Shown here piece after piece: positions 1 through 9,101 of a DNA stretch of 28,058 nucleotides; within the stretch, counting starts at the first letter, position 1, and every line of letters begins with the position of its first letter. The position numbers and the translations under genes were made by a program. A model generated the notes under the pieces. The model was given only the letters and a program-made list of their open reading frames with translations, had not been told where the DNA came from and did not search any database. Origin of the DNA: a virus; the IMG/VR virus record IMGVR_UViG_3300044638_003863, positions 1-28,058 of that record. One strand, 5' to 3'.

Positions 1-2521
1 TATATATAAATCTAAATGCTGCACTGCCTGAAAACGCACTTCCACTATTAAATTGAATTTCTGTATCTGATCCACCTGGTGTTCCACTTCCTCCTCCACC
101 AATTGCAGCTGAAGCTGTGTAAGTTACTAAACCTGTGGTTGTATTGTAAGTTAATATGTTGTTATTACCTGCTGATTGTGCTGCTCCACTTATAAATAAT
201 GAACCTGAGATTTCTACTACATTATCATGTGCATAAATTAAATTACTTCTACTTGCATTAGATACTCCGTTTCCTACTATAAATGCTCCTGATACTGAAC
301 TTGTGATATTATATAATCCTTGTACGTGTTGGAAGTCAGCCGATGCTATTGTTCCTAATCCTTCAGCGTGTGAATAATCTCCTGATGCTGTTGTGTACCA
401 TCCTTCTGCGTGTGATGCATATCCTATTGCTTGAGTATCTTCCCCTTCAGCGTGTGATGCACCTCCTATTGCTTGTGTGGCATCACCTTCAGCGTGTGAG
501 ACACTTCCTATTGCTTGTGTATATTCTCCTTCAGCGTGTGAGAATTCTCCTGATGCTTGTGTACCAGAGCCTTCAGCGTGTGAATAATCTCCTAGTGCTA
601 GTGTATATTCACCTTCAGCGTGTGAATATTGTCCTGGTATAGTTTGATCACCGGTCCAGTTGTATATACCTTGTCCTAAATCTCCAACATAAGCTGTTGC
701 TGTATTTATACTAGTATCATACAATTCTACTATTGTATTTGTTGAGCCACTATAATATGATTGACTAATTATGAATTTTGCTTTATTATAGTAATCATCA
801 AATGGTTGATCATATAAATACAATATATTATCTGCCACAAATGAACTAGTTACATTGCCGTAAGAACCTGATAATATTATAGAACCTGATACTACTGATT
901 GAGCATAATAAGCGTTTTGTGTTCCTGTTTTTGTTTGGCGTCCTTCAGCGTGTGATGCATATCCTATTGCTTGTGCGTAATTACCTTCAGCGTGTGAATG
1001 ATCTCCTATTGCTTGTGTGGCATCACCTTCAGCGTGTGAATAACCTCCTATTGCTTGTGTTTGATAACCTTCTGCGTGTGATGCAATTCCTATTGCTTGT
1101 GTTCTGTCTCCTTCTGCGTGTGAATAATTTCCTATTGCTTGTGTGCTATAGCCTTCTGCGTGTGAATATGATCCTATTGCTAGTGTTTCATATCCTTCTG
1201 CGTGTGAATAATCTCCTGGTATAGTTTGATCTCCTGTCCAGTTTTCTATTCCATAATTAATATCACCAACGTAAGCAGTTGTTGTTGTTACGCTTGTATC
1301 ATACAATTCTACTATTGTATTTGTTGAGCCGCTATAATATGATTGACTTATGATAAAAGTTGCTCTAGTATAAATATTATCAAATGGATCATCATATAGA
1401 TATAATCTATTATCAGCACTAAATTCAGTAGATACATCACCATACGAACTTGATAATGTTACTATACCTGATACTACAGATTGAGCATAATAAGCGTTTT
1501 GTGTTCCTGTTTTTGTTCTGTCTCCTTCTGCGTGTGATGCATATCCTATTGCTTGTGTTTCCGACCCTTCAGCGTGTGATGCAAGTCCTATTGCTTGTGT
1601 AAGGATGCCTTCAGCGTGTGAGAATTGCTCTTGAGCAATTGTATTTGCACCTTCAGCGTGTGATACAAATCCTATTGCTTGTGTATATTCTCCTTCAGCG
1701 TGTGAATAATCTCCTGATGCTGTTGTTTGGCGTCCTTCAGCGTGTGATCCTTCTCCTATTGCTTGTGTTTCACCTCCTTCTGCGTGCGAATATGATCCTG
1801 ATGCTGTTGTTTGGTATCCTTGTTCTAAACTTTGACTTGTATATATAAATCTAAATGCTGCACTGCCTGAAAACGCACTTCCACTATTAAATTGTATTTC
1901 TCTATTTGATCCACCTGGTGTTCCACTTCCACTGCCACTTCCTGTTGCAGCATTTATGGTTACAGAACCACTTCCACCATTAGTTATAGTTACATTTGTT
2001 CCAGCAACAATTTGTGTTACTCCTCCATTTAAAGCGTATGATGCTGTTGATGCAAATGAAGATGTTCCTGCAAATTGCGAAGTATTGGAACCTGTATATG
2101 AATTAAAAGAAGCAGTTGTTAATAATCCACTTCCTCCTCCACTTCCTGTATTGACTGTTATGGGAAACGTACTACCATCTCCTTTTGTAAAAGTAATAAT
2201 ATTAGATGCTACAGAAGCTGTTATTAAAGCATTAGGAGTAAATGATGCTGTTGATGCAAATGAAGCAGTTCCTGCAAATCGAGATGCATTAGATCCTGTA
2301 TACGAGTTAAAAGATGCTGTTGTTAAAAGTCCACTTCCTACTCCGACGTTTGATAATCCGCTACCGTCTCCTACAAATGATCCTGTAAATGATCCGGTTT
2401 TGATTGTATCTAAATCATATACGAAATTTCCTAGGCCATCAACCAATATTGTAGATCCACTTATTTGTACTAGGTTGTGAAATGATTGAGATATGTATTG
2501 GTTAGTAAGATTAAAGCTCAT
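1..2521 (-). CDS. Repeat-built SHAEG tail fibre/adhesin, 3' end beyond window
   Basis: The reading frame starts at ATG 2521-2519 and stays open to the window edge, giving at least 840 residues and no stop. The N-terminus (MSFNLTNQYISQSF) is followed by two 68-residue GSGLLTTASF-type repeats, a segment reading EIQFNSGSAFSGSAAFRF, and then 21 copies of a 14-residue unit T-Q-A-I-G-x-x-S-H-A-E-G-x-x in three blocks of seven. Two 105-residue linkers separate the blocks. The last block is closed by DFQHVQG and a segment with AFIVGNG and RSN. SHAEG repeats with a QHVQG-type cap are known from phage tail fibres and resemble the trimeric beta-roll heads of YadA-like adhesins. I infer a trimeric, distal, host-binding fibre. 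It lies 38 bases after the 802-residue tail protein, probably in the same transcript. The C-terminus and any chaperone or autocleavage domain are not visible. Confidence 0.9.
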   Translation of the reverse strand, partial: MSFNLTNQYISQSFHNLVQISGSTILVDGLGNFVYDLDTIKTGSFTGSFVGDGSGLSNVGVGSGLLTTASFNSYTGSNASRFAGTASFASTASFTPNALITASVASNIITFTKGDGSTFPITVNTGSGGGSGLLTTASFNSYTGSNTSQFAGTSSFASTASYALNGGVTQIVAGTNVTITNGGSGSVTINAATGSGSGSGTPGGSNREIQFNSGSAFSGSAAFRFIYTSQSLEQGYQTTASGSYSHAEGGETQAIGEGSHAEGRQTTASGDYSHAEGEYTQAIGFVSHAEGANTIAQEQFSHAEGILTQAIGLASHAEGSETQAIGYASHAEGDRTKTGTQNAYYAQSVVSGIVTLSSSYGDVSTEFSADNRLYLYDDPFDNIYTRATFIISQSYYSGSTNTIVELYDTSVTTTTAYVGDINYGIENWTGDQTIPGDYSHAEGYETLAIGSYSHAEGYSTQAIGNYSHAEGDRTQAIGIASHAEGYQTQAIGGYSHAEGDATQAIGDHSHAEGNYAQAIGYASHAEGRQTKTGTQNAYYAQSVVSGSIILSGSYGNVTSSFVADNILYLYDQPFDDYYNKAKFIISQSYYSGSTNTIVELYDTSINTATAYVGDLGQGIYNWTGDQTIPGQYSHAEGEYTLALGDYSHAEGSGTQASGEFSHAEGEYTQAIGSVSHAEGDATQAIGGASHAEGEDTQAIGYASHAEGWYTTASGDYSHAEGLGTIASADFQHVQGLYNITSSVSGAFIVGNGVSNASRSNLIYAHDNVVEISGSLFISGAAQSAGNNNILTYNTTTGLVTYTASAAIGGGGSGTPGGSDTEIQFNSGSAFSGSAAFRFIY
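359..625 (-). repeat. SHAEG block 3 (7 x 42 bp coding repeats)
   Basis: Seven in-frame 42-bp units each contain CCTTC(A/T)GCGTGTGA on the plus strand, which reads SHAEG on the coding strand. The first serine codon is at 625-623. The block ends in the QHVQG cap rather than a linker, so it is the terminal block of this fibre domain. Confidence 0.93.
941..1207 (-). repeat. SHAEG block 2 (7 x 42 bp coding repeats)
   Basis: Seven 42-bp units are in the same frame as the other blocks. The first serine codon is at 1207-1205, exactly 582 bp (194 codons) upstream of the matching codon in block 3. A 105-residue linker follows, beginning with a TKTGTQNAYYAQSVVSG-type sequence. Confidence 0.93.
1523..1789 (-). 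repeat. SHAEG block 1 (7 x 42 bp coding repeats)
   Basis: Seven 42-bp units, the first serine codon at 1789-1787, exactly 582 bp from block 2. One unit departs from the T-Q-A-I-G consensus and reads NTIAQEQFSHAEG. The linker after this block is closely related to the one after block 2. Confidence 0.92.
1840..1935 (-). repeat. Direct repeat of the 1-96 segment
   Basis: Positions 1-96 and 1840-1935 match almost base for base and lie in the same reading frame (offset 1839, a multiple of three). Both encode EIQFNSGSAFSGSAAFRFIY-like residues preceded by SGTPGGS. In the upstream copy this segment directly precedes the SHAEG array. Confidence 0.9.
2041..2338 (-). repeat. Two tandem 68-codon units at the fibre N-terminus
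   Basis: Segments 2041-2134 and 2245-2338 are similar at an offset of 204 bp (68 codons). Both encode a GSGLLTTASFNSYTGSN-like stretch followed by FAGT(A/S)SFASTAS. The Ser/Thr/Ala/Gly-rich units probably form a shaft segment before the SHAEG region. Confidence 0.85.
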
Positions 2522-2559
2522 TAGTTATCTTTTGTATAAATATATGTAAATTTAGTATT
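2522..2559 (-). promoter_or_regulatory. AT-rich spacer before the SHAEG fibre
   Basis: This 38-base spacer has no Shine-Dalgarno motif. On the coding strand it carries ATATTTAT at 2543-2536, then AAAAGATAA close to the ATG. It could hold a late promoter or simply an A-rich translation leader. No hairpin was seen. Confidence 0.3.
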
Positions 2560-4968
2560 CTATGCTACCTGTGTCATAGTTGCTATTACGGATGGTACTG
2601 CAGGAAATGGTACTAAACTACTCGATGGTAAATATAATAGTTGTCCAGTATTCCCACCATCATCATATGACCACATAATTTCTACATACTGACTAGATGT
2701 TAAATATGTTAAATAGTTCCACGCCGCAACTAGTTGTCCATTTACTCCAGATCCCTTAACAACCTCAACATTAGTTGCTGAATTGGTCACATCAGTACCA
2801 TTTTTTCTAAACCAAATAGTAAAAAGTAAATTTGAATTGTTAGTATTATATAATTGCGATGAAAATTGAAGATTATAATATCCTGTATTAGCTACTGTTA
2901 TTCTGGTTGGTAATCCAGAACCATTATTTGTAATACTAACCCCTTCAGAAATATCTGTTGTATTAAGTTTCATTGCATACGGAGTATTTCTAGATCCACT
3001 TTGTGTAGTAGTATCATAAAACTGTCCGAAATTATACTGTTTTCTATTTTGATAATATACTGACCCTGTAACTTGTAACGACCCAGTGACTATAGACGCT
3101 GATGCATATTGTGTATTAGATACAACAGTATCAGCAAATACCTGATTTAGAATTAATGGTGTCGCTCCAATATTAAATTCTTTTACTTCACTTACCGTTT
3201 TTGATCTATTACCTAAATAATCAACATATTCAATCTTTAAGTCATACTTATCAGATACATACTGTCCCTCGATAGGAACTAACACTTCTAATGTGTTTGG
3301 TGTAAATCCTAAATCTTGTTTAGGTTTAATACTTATATCAGAAAAATACCATTTACCTGACCTGAGTAAAAACATTAATTTTGCGTCACCATTAAATGGT
3401 ACAGTAAAATCAAACGTTTGATCTAAATATAAATATCCATCTGTGTTTTTTATGCTACCTATATATTTTACATTTGATAGATTTAGATGAGTATCAACAC
3501 AAGCACTTCCGGATAATACTATATCTACTAATTGATATCCAAGGCCTGCATCATATCCTGTAATATCTTCAACCGCTGCATCAATTTGTAATTGATATAT
3601 AGTATCCTTTTGTAGATTATAATAATCTTTGGTTTCTATTATAAAGTATTTATTATTTGCAAATGAATCTATATTTGCTCCGGTGGGTGTTTTATCTGGT
3701 GCAATTGCGTTTGTTAGTGGAACTACTACAGACTCTATAGCAAAGTGTATACTATTTTCCATTCCTTGGCTTTTAGAGCCTGTCCAATAGTTTACTAAGT
3801 AACTTATTGGTATATCTAATATTGGTAAATTAGGAGCCATTAATACTTCTCTAGGTTGTACTACGGTATCTGCTATTTTAATATATGACGCAGGTGTATC
3901 ATATCCTCGAAACGGTCTGACTGTGCTTGGAGTGCTAGACTTTCTCGCATATACATTTATTCTATTTACATCACCTGTTATATTATCTATATTCTTTATA
4001 GATAACACTCCTATTGAACTAGTCACATCACCACCCCCAATTAATTGTGATGCTGTAACTGGTGTTATTGTAGGGAATTGATAATATTCTATAGTTCCGG
4101 ATACTAATAACGCATTATCATAAATATGTTTACCAAGTTGACCTTGTACTTTATATGGAGTTGATAAAATAGCATAATTACCTATTATTTTATCTAAAAA
4201 TGCTGTATATGGTATTATTTCAGGACTAGTTATTCTTTCTCCAGTTGATGATTGAAATGATTCTGTATATAATGTAAATGTCGGTAGCGGTGTTGTATTA
4301 ATTATATTGTTCGGATATACTACTAATTTGCCACCTAATAGAGCTGATACATTACTTCCTGACCAAGTTGCTGTTGATCCTGAAATTGATTCTAGAATTG
4401 CTGTATTGTTACTAAATTTATACTGCAGATTTGTAAATGATGCGGTTGCAAAGCTAGATCCACTTATATAACTCTTAGTAAATACTGCACTTTTTGCTTC
4501 TGTAATTGATACTATCGGTTCTGATTGAAATATAATTTCAGAAGAGTTTTTTGTATTTGTATTAGTTGATAACTTTTTTGTCCATCTAATATTATAAGCA
4601 CTTATATCTTTTTCGGACAGTTGATTTCCTGATTGATCTATTCGAGCAATACCTACAATTGTTATTTTTGTATTACCAGGAGGAGTATCTGGATATATCC
4701 AAACTGATATTATTCTTGACCCATCCTCTTCTACTATATTAGGTATTTCATAATAAATTGGATTATTATTAAAATCTAGTATCTCAACTAATACAGGTGT
4801 ATTCACTAATAAATTCTGCGATCCTTGTAGTCGTATTAAGTTTTTACCAGCTTGAAATACCTTAGGGCATGTTATAACATTAAAGTAATTTAATGAAGAC
4901 TCTGATGTGTCTTCTATCAATACCGGTATATTTTCTAAATATTTTCTATCAGCGTACTTACGAATCAT
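2560..4968 (-). CDS. Tail protein with C-terminal C1q/TNF-like jelly roll
   Basis: An 802-residue protein. Roughly the first 640 residues are beta-rich and Ser/Thr-rich with no domain I can name. The last ~155 residues (about 645-802) contain GQFYDTTTQ, NTPYAMKLN, YYNLQFSSQL, IWFRKNGTDV, VAAWNYL and VEIMWS, ending in PSVIATMTQVA. This succession is typical of the C1q/TNF-like jelly-roll domain at the tips of phage tail proteins, so a receptor-binding or fibre-tip role is likely. It lies between the recombination nuclease gene (14-base gap) and the SHAEG fibre, so the two putative adhesion genes are adjacent. The domain call is strong; placement on the virion is inferred. Confidence 0.72.
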   Translation of the reverse strand: MIRKYADRKYLENIPVLIEDTSESSLNYFNVITCPKVFQAGKNLIRLQGSQNLLVNTPVLVEILDFNNNPIYYEIPNIVEEDGSRIISVWIYPDTPPGNTKITIVGIARIDQSGNQLSEKDISAYNIRWTKKLSTNTNTKNSSEIIFQSEPIVSITEAKSAVFTKSYISGSSFATASFTNLQYKFSNNTAILESISGSTATWSGSNVSALLGGKLVVYPNNIINTTPLPTFTLYTESFQSSTGERITSPEIIPYTAFLDKIIGNYAILSTPYKVQGQLGKHIYDNALLVSGTIEYYQFPTITPVTASQLIGGGDVTSSIGVLSIKNIDNITGDVNRINVYARKSSTPSTVRPFRGYDTPASYIKIADTVVQPREVLMAPNLPILDIPISYLVNYWTGSKSQGMENSIHFAIESVVVPLTNAIAPDKTPTGANIDSFANNKYFIIETKDYYNLQKDTIYQLQIDAAVEDITGYDAGLGYQLVDIVLSGSACVDTHLNLSNVKYIGSIKNTDGYLYLDQTFDFTVPFNGDAKLMFLLRSGKWYFSDISIKPKQDLGFTPNTLEVLVPIEGQYVSDKYDLKIEYVDYLGNRSKTVSEVKEFNIGATPLILNQVFADTVVSNTQYASASIVTGSLQVTGSVYYQNRKQYNFGQFYDTTTQSGSRNTPYAMKLNTTDISEGVSITNNGSGLPTRITVANTGYYNLQFSSQLYNTNNSNLLFTIWFRKNGTDVTNSATNVEVVKGSGVNGQLVAAWNYLTYLTSSQYVEIMWSYDDGGNTGQLLYLPSSSLVPFPAVPSVIATMTQVA

Positions 4969-4982
4969 ATATCAATAATTAT

Positions 4983-7900
4983 CTATTCATACGTTATTGA
5001 TGATTGTTCGTTAACTTTAGTTATTTCAATAACAGAATCAACCATATCTCTAATAGATTCTATATGTGATATTACAATTATATACTCAAACTGAGTTTTT
5101 AGATAATCAAATAACACATACATATTATTTAAGTTCTCAGCATCTAAATTTCCTAGACCTTCATCTATAACTAAAAATACAGGTCTAGGTAAACTAGATA
5201 TATTAATCAATGCTGTCCTAATGGCTAATGACGCAACAAACTTTTCCATTCCAGATGCCAGTTCTAATGGCCAAAACTTTTCAGAATCGTATACTATAAA
5301 TGCGTTTATATTTTTTCCATCTGTATTCAAATGTACCTGATAATCTACTACTTGTGTTAAAATATTATTAACTTCCAATTCTATTTTAGGTAGTGCCTTT
5401 GCTATTAGTTGATACGGCACACCATCTCTAGAAAATGAATCCATATATAGTTGATAATATGAATATTCCTTTTGTAATTCAGACAATCTACTTAATTCGT
5501 TAAGTATAAATTCTCTCTTACTTATATTATTTGATTTTGTGAAAAGACACTCATTAAGAGCCTTATCTATATTTTGTATATCCGACTTAAGTTTAGATAA
5601 ACTAACTCGTTTTTGGGCTACTGCGGTATTAATTTCATTATTTTTAGATATAGACTCCTTATGCTGTTCATACAATTGAATATCGTTTAATATAGATTGT
5701 AGTTTTGTTTGATACTGTATCAAATCATTATCAAACTTTAATTTTTTATTCTCTGTTTGTAATTTTGTAGACTCCGTTCGTTTTATAGAATCTACAATAA
5801 AATCATACGCTTTTTTCTTTTTCTCAAACTCATTTATTGTTTGTAGCTTATCATTAAGTTCTGCTATTGATTTTAATAATGTATCTCTTAATTGATAATC
5901 TGAAGATAGTGACTGTTTAGTGTCTATAGCATCTTTGACAAAAATATTGTTCATACAATAGTTACAATTTTGGTCATACTCCAGTTTATCTAATTTAGAC
6001 ATTTTCGCCTCCTTATGTTGAATGTCTACCTCAACTTTCTTTTCATCTCTTTGAATCTGCGTTAATTGTTTTTGTATAGAATCTTTAGAAGCTATATACG
6101 AATTAATTTCATCTAAGTTTACCAATTGTAATTTAGCCTTATTAGAATCTATTTGATTTTGTAGTTCCTGTATTTCTTTATTTATATTGTTAATATTTGT
6201 ATGAGTATCTACTATTTTAACTTTTATATTTGATTGATCTATCAATAATCTATTAATATCAGTATTTGTTATGGTTAATGGTATTAACGATTCTGATAAC
6301 GTGTTTATCTCCTCGAAAACTTGATGAATTTCATTATCCTTTTCTATCTTATTAACATTTAAGTCTGCTAATTGATCTTCAGCTTTTTCTAGATCTACAT
6401 TAATTATGGCTAATTGACCATCTAAATCTTTTTTGCTTAGATCTTTTATTATAGTTGATATATCTTTACTTTCTTCATTGGCTATTTTATATAAATGTTC
6501 AAATATATCTGAATCTAGAAATTGAGCTAATAGTTCTTTTCGTTCTCTTTGTCCCATATCTATAAATCCAGTATTGTTATTCTGTACTGATAATGCTGTT
6601 AATACGAAATCTTCATATGTTCCTAAGTAAGTACGGATTACTTTATTTGTATCACTTCGTTCTTTACCATTTAATGACTTTTGTTCGCCTGATTCTAGTA
6701 ACTGGTAAAAGTTTACTTCTACTCTAATATGTTCTCGAATTGTTTTACCATTTCGTTCTATTACATATGTATCATTATCTATAGTAAATTCAAATCTACT
6801 AGAAAAGTTTTTACATTTACTATTTAGTATCTGTTCTGCTCTAGATGTTCTATTACATTTATCAAATATACAGAAAGCTAACGATTCAAATAATGTAGAT
6901 TTACCTGCTGCATTAGGCGCAAATATGCCATATAATCCTTTTAACTGTGAAAAGTCAATTACATTATTTTCACCATAACTAAACATATTAGAAAAGGTAA
7001 ATCGTTTTGGTATCCAAACTGTGTTTTTATTGGTTTCTAATTTATGTAATAAGCTATTACATTTTCTATTAACATGTTTTACACCATCAATTATAATATC
7101 ATCTGTATTTTTAGTTTGTTTTAAATAATCTGATAATAATTGGTTTTGAAATTCTATATCCCTAACATCCCCTATATTAACCTTGTTTATGTTAGATATA
7201 CTATGCCCCCTATTCGTATTAATCTTTTGTATAGGGGTCTCTAAGACGTTGTACAGGGTTTTAATATCGGCTAATATAGTCTTAATATCAGCAGTATTAG
7301 TATTTTGAACTCGTAAACGTAATCTTAAGTTTTTTGGTAAATCATTAGGTAATATATATTTACCATCAACTATATCTAAAGTATAGAATCCATAATCATT
7401 TGGGATAACTACAAACTCTGATTTTTTGGTCTTAACGTCCCATACTAGAATCCCATGATTCAATGATTCTGAATAATTTTGTTGTATTGTGCTGCCCGGG
7501 TATGCTATAGTGTTTTCTTTATTAAGATACTGCGCAGGTACATGTATGTCACCTAATAATGTTAAATCATAACCATCAAACATATTTACTGGTACATGTA
7601 TGTTTGACAGCTTATGTCCAGTGTCTGTAACTGATGTGTCTACTGCGCCGTGATGTAATGCTATTTTATAATCAGCTTCGAATTCATTTGCTTTTATAAA
7701 GTTAACAGGCCTATCAAATACAGACATAACTGTAAAATGTATATTAGCTATATGATATACGCCGCTTTCTTTTAGATAGATTAATTCTGTATGGTTGATT
7801 GCATTTACAATAGGATCTAATGCATCTAATCTATTTTTATTATTCAGATTACAATCATGATTTCCGGTAATTAGAATAGTAGTGCAGATATCTGCACAAG

Positions 7901-8138
7901 CCTTCAAAAACTTTTGTACCATTTGTACTAATTCTGGCGTCATATCAGTTTTAGCATGTACTATATCACCACCTAAGAATATTACGCTATTAGGCGTTTT
8001 ATTCTTTTCTATATATGCATACAATCTATCAAATACTTGATTATATTCTTCATGTCTTTTTAAGTTTCGAATGTGTACGTCAGATATGTGAAAGATTTTA
8101 TCTATTTCATTTAATTTACTTTGTACTTTTGTTATCAT
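4983..8138 (-). CDS. Fused Mre11/SbcD-type nuclease and Rad50/SbcC-type ATPase (gp47-gp46 equivalent)
   Basis: One 1051-residue chain joins two proteins that T4 makes separately. The N-terminal calcineurin-like phosphoesterase shows D20-V-H22, GGD (D58), GNHD (93-95), LHHG (H162) and GDIH (D197, H199), plus a YPGSTIQQNYSE motif typical of Mre11/SbcD. The SMC-type ATPase begins near residue 380, with Walker A APNAAGKST (407-415), a coiled coil with a CNYC zinc hook (C725, C728), an ASGME signature (961-965), Walker B VFLVIDEG (987-994) and an H-loop histidine (H1025). Expected role: resecting DNA ends for recombination-dependent replication, repair or host DNA breakdown. Its ATG overlaps the primase stop as ATGA (8138-8135), indicating translational coupling. 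No frameshift or stop separates the halves. Confidence 0.92.
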   Translation of the reverse strand: MITKVQSKLNEIDKIFHISDVHIRNLKRHEEYNQVFDRLYAYIEKNKTPNSVIFLGGDIVHAKTDMTPELVQMVQKFLKACADICTTILITGNHDCNLNNKNRLDALDPIVNAINHTELIYLKESGVYHIANIHFTVMSVFDRPVNFIKANEFEADYKIALHHGAVDTSVTDTGHKLSNIHVPVNMFDGYDLTLLGDIHVPAQYLNKENTIAYPGSTIQQNYSESLNHGILVWDVKTKKSEFVVIPNDYGFYTLDIVDGKYILPNDLPKNLRLRLRVQNTNTADIKTILADIKTLYNVLETPIQKINTNRGHSISNINKVNIGDVRDIEFQNQLLSDYLKQTKNTDDIIIDGVKHVNRKCNSLLHKLETNKNTVWIPKRFTFSNMFSYGENNVIDFSQLKGLYGIFAPNAAGKSTLFESLAFCIFDKCNRTSRAEQILNSKCKNFSSRFEFTIDNDTYVIERNGKTIREHIRVEVNFYQLLESGEQKSLNGKERSDTNKVIRTYLGTYEDFVLTALSVQNNNTGFIDMGQRERKELLAQFLDSDIFEHLYKIANEESKDISTIIKDLSKKDLDGQLAIINVDLEKAEDQLADLNVNKIEKDNEIHQVFEEINTLSESLIPLTITNTDINRLLIDQSNIKVKIVDTHTNINNINKEIQELQNQIDSNKAKLQLVNLDEINSYIASKDSIQKQLTQIQRDEKKVEVDIQHKEAKMSKLDKLEYDQNCNYCMNNIFVKDAIDTKQSLSSDYQLRDTLLKSIAELNDKLQTINEFEKKKKAYDFIVDSIKRTESTKLQTENKKLKFDNDLIQYQTKLQSILNDIQLYEQHKESISKNNEINTAVAQKRVSLSKLKSDIQNIDKALNECLFTKSNNISKREFILNELSRLSELQKEYSYYQLYMDSFSRDGVPYQLIAKALPKIELEVNNILTQVVDYQVHLNTDGKNINAFIVYDSEKFWPLELASGMEKFVASLAIRTALINISSLPRPVFLVIDEGLGNLDAENLNNMYVLFDYLKTQFEYIIVISHIESIRDMVDSVIEITKVNEQSSITYE

Positions 8139-9067
8139 AAATCTAACTTATATTCTATTAACTTACTAAATGTTAACGGAGGAGTGTCTTTAATTATTTG
8201 TATCATTTTTTCAAATCCTATTTCAGCAGGATCTTTTTGTGCTAAATCAACAAAATATACATTTATTCCATTCGACATAAATTCTTCTGCATGCTCTATC
8301 GCTTGTTTTTGAGCATCCTTATCTAAACAAATGTATATTTCTTTAACCTTATTTTCTATTATCTTTTTTCTAAGATTTTCTGATATTGTCTTTCCAAATA
8401 ATGGTATAGCATTTCTTCTTACAGCTATCGCATCAAAACTACCCTCAACTAATACAATAGGATAGTCCCAATTTATAAATAGCTCAAATCCTACTATATC
8501 TTTTGATACATCTGGATTTTTATGTTTAAATCCATCTGTTTTATAATATGATCTACCAACAAAATAGTTTAAGTTACCATTAGAATCATAACTAGGTACT
8601 ATAATCATTTTAGAATACTTACCCCTTTCGCAATACCCGATATTATACTTTATCATTTCTGATAATGATGTATTTCTATAATTAGTAAGATAGTTTAAAG
8701 CATTCTTCTGTTCTATTGTTCCAGAGTTTCTCCATAATGGTATAAACTCATCCGGCAACCTTAGTATTGATGCCTTTACTACAGCATTATTATCTTTATA
8801 GTAATTAGGTAATTTTAGTAATGATAATAGTTCGGCAATTACCTCTCTAGGTTGCTGTAATCTTTTGAATAGATTTACTAATTTTTTACCTGAGGCATTA
8901 CATGTCCAACAATGCCAATGATTTTCACCATCATCGGTAGAAGTAATCTGTATTTCTAATTTGCGTTTTTGATGATTACAAAACGGACAATGGTATGCAT
9001 AGTTACCTTTATTTGTTGGTTTACCTTTACCTAAAATATTATCTAATAATTCTAACAATCTTTCCAT
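8135..9067 (-). CDS. DNA primase (T4 gp61-like, zinc finger plus Toprim)
   Basis: A 310-residue protein with start chosen at ATG 9067 (MERLLELL), because an upstream ATG at 9139 would overlap the preceding gene by 38 bases and add a tail unlike primase N-termini. A zinc-binding motif CPFC (C27, C30) pairs with CWTC (C53, C56), as in CHC2-type primases. The Toprim motifs are LVEGSFD (E208, D212) and CLDKD (D249, D251), followed by KDPAEIG, common after the Toprim core. It makes RNA primers for lagging-strand synthesis together with a replicative helicase, which is not in this window. It sits between the resolvase and the recombination nuclease and overlaps the latter by four bases. Confidence 0.9.
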   Translation of the reverse strand: MERLLELLDNILGKGKPTNKGNYAYHCPFCNHQKRKLEIQITSTDDGENHWHCWTCNASGKKLVNLFKRLQQPREVIAELLSLLKLPNYYKDNNAVVKASILRLPDEFIPLWRNSGTIEQKNALNYLTNYRNTSLSEMIKYNIGYCERGKYSKMIIVPSYDSNGNLNYFVGRSYYKTDGFKHKNPDVSKDIVGFELFINWDYPIVLVEGSFDAIAVRRNAIPLFGKTISENLRKKIIENKVKEIYICLDKDAQKQAIEHAEEFMSNGINVYFVDLAQKDPAEIGFEKMIQIIKDTPPLTFSKLIEYKLDL

Positions 9068-9101
9068 CCCACAGTAATATAAAAAACTTTTTTCATTTAT
9101 C

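Noticed and set aside
359-1789. Regularly spaced 42-bp repeats resembling a CRISPR array
   Set aside because: The units have an exact codon period, encode SHAEG in one frame, and the intervening bases are also repetitive coding sequence rather than unique spacers.
343-1848. Plus-strand frames with repeated LQRVNNLL-like peptides
   Set aside because: They are the antisense shadow of the SHAEG coding repeats. The minus-strand frame is continuous, has recognisable domain structure and fits the neighbouring genes.
1956-2480. 174-residue plus-strand frame
   Set aside because: It is Pro/Val/Asp-rich because it is antisense to the Gly/Thr/Ser-rich fibre N-terminus. It has no domain and opposes the direction of all other genes.
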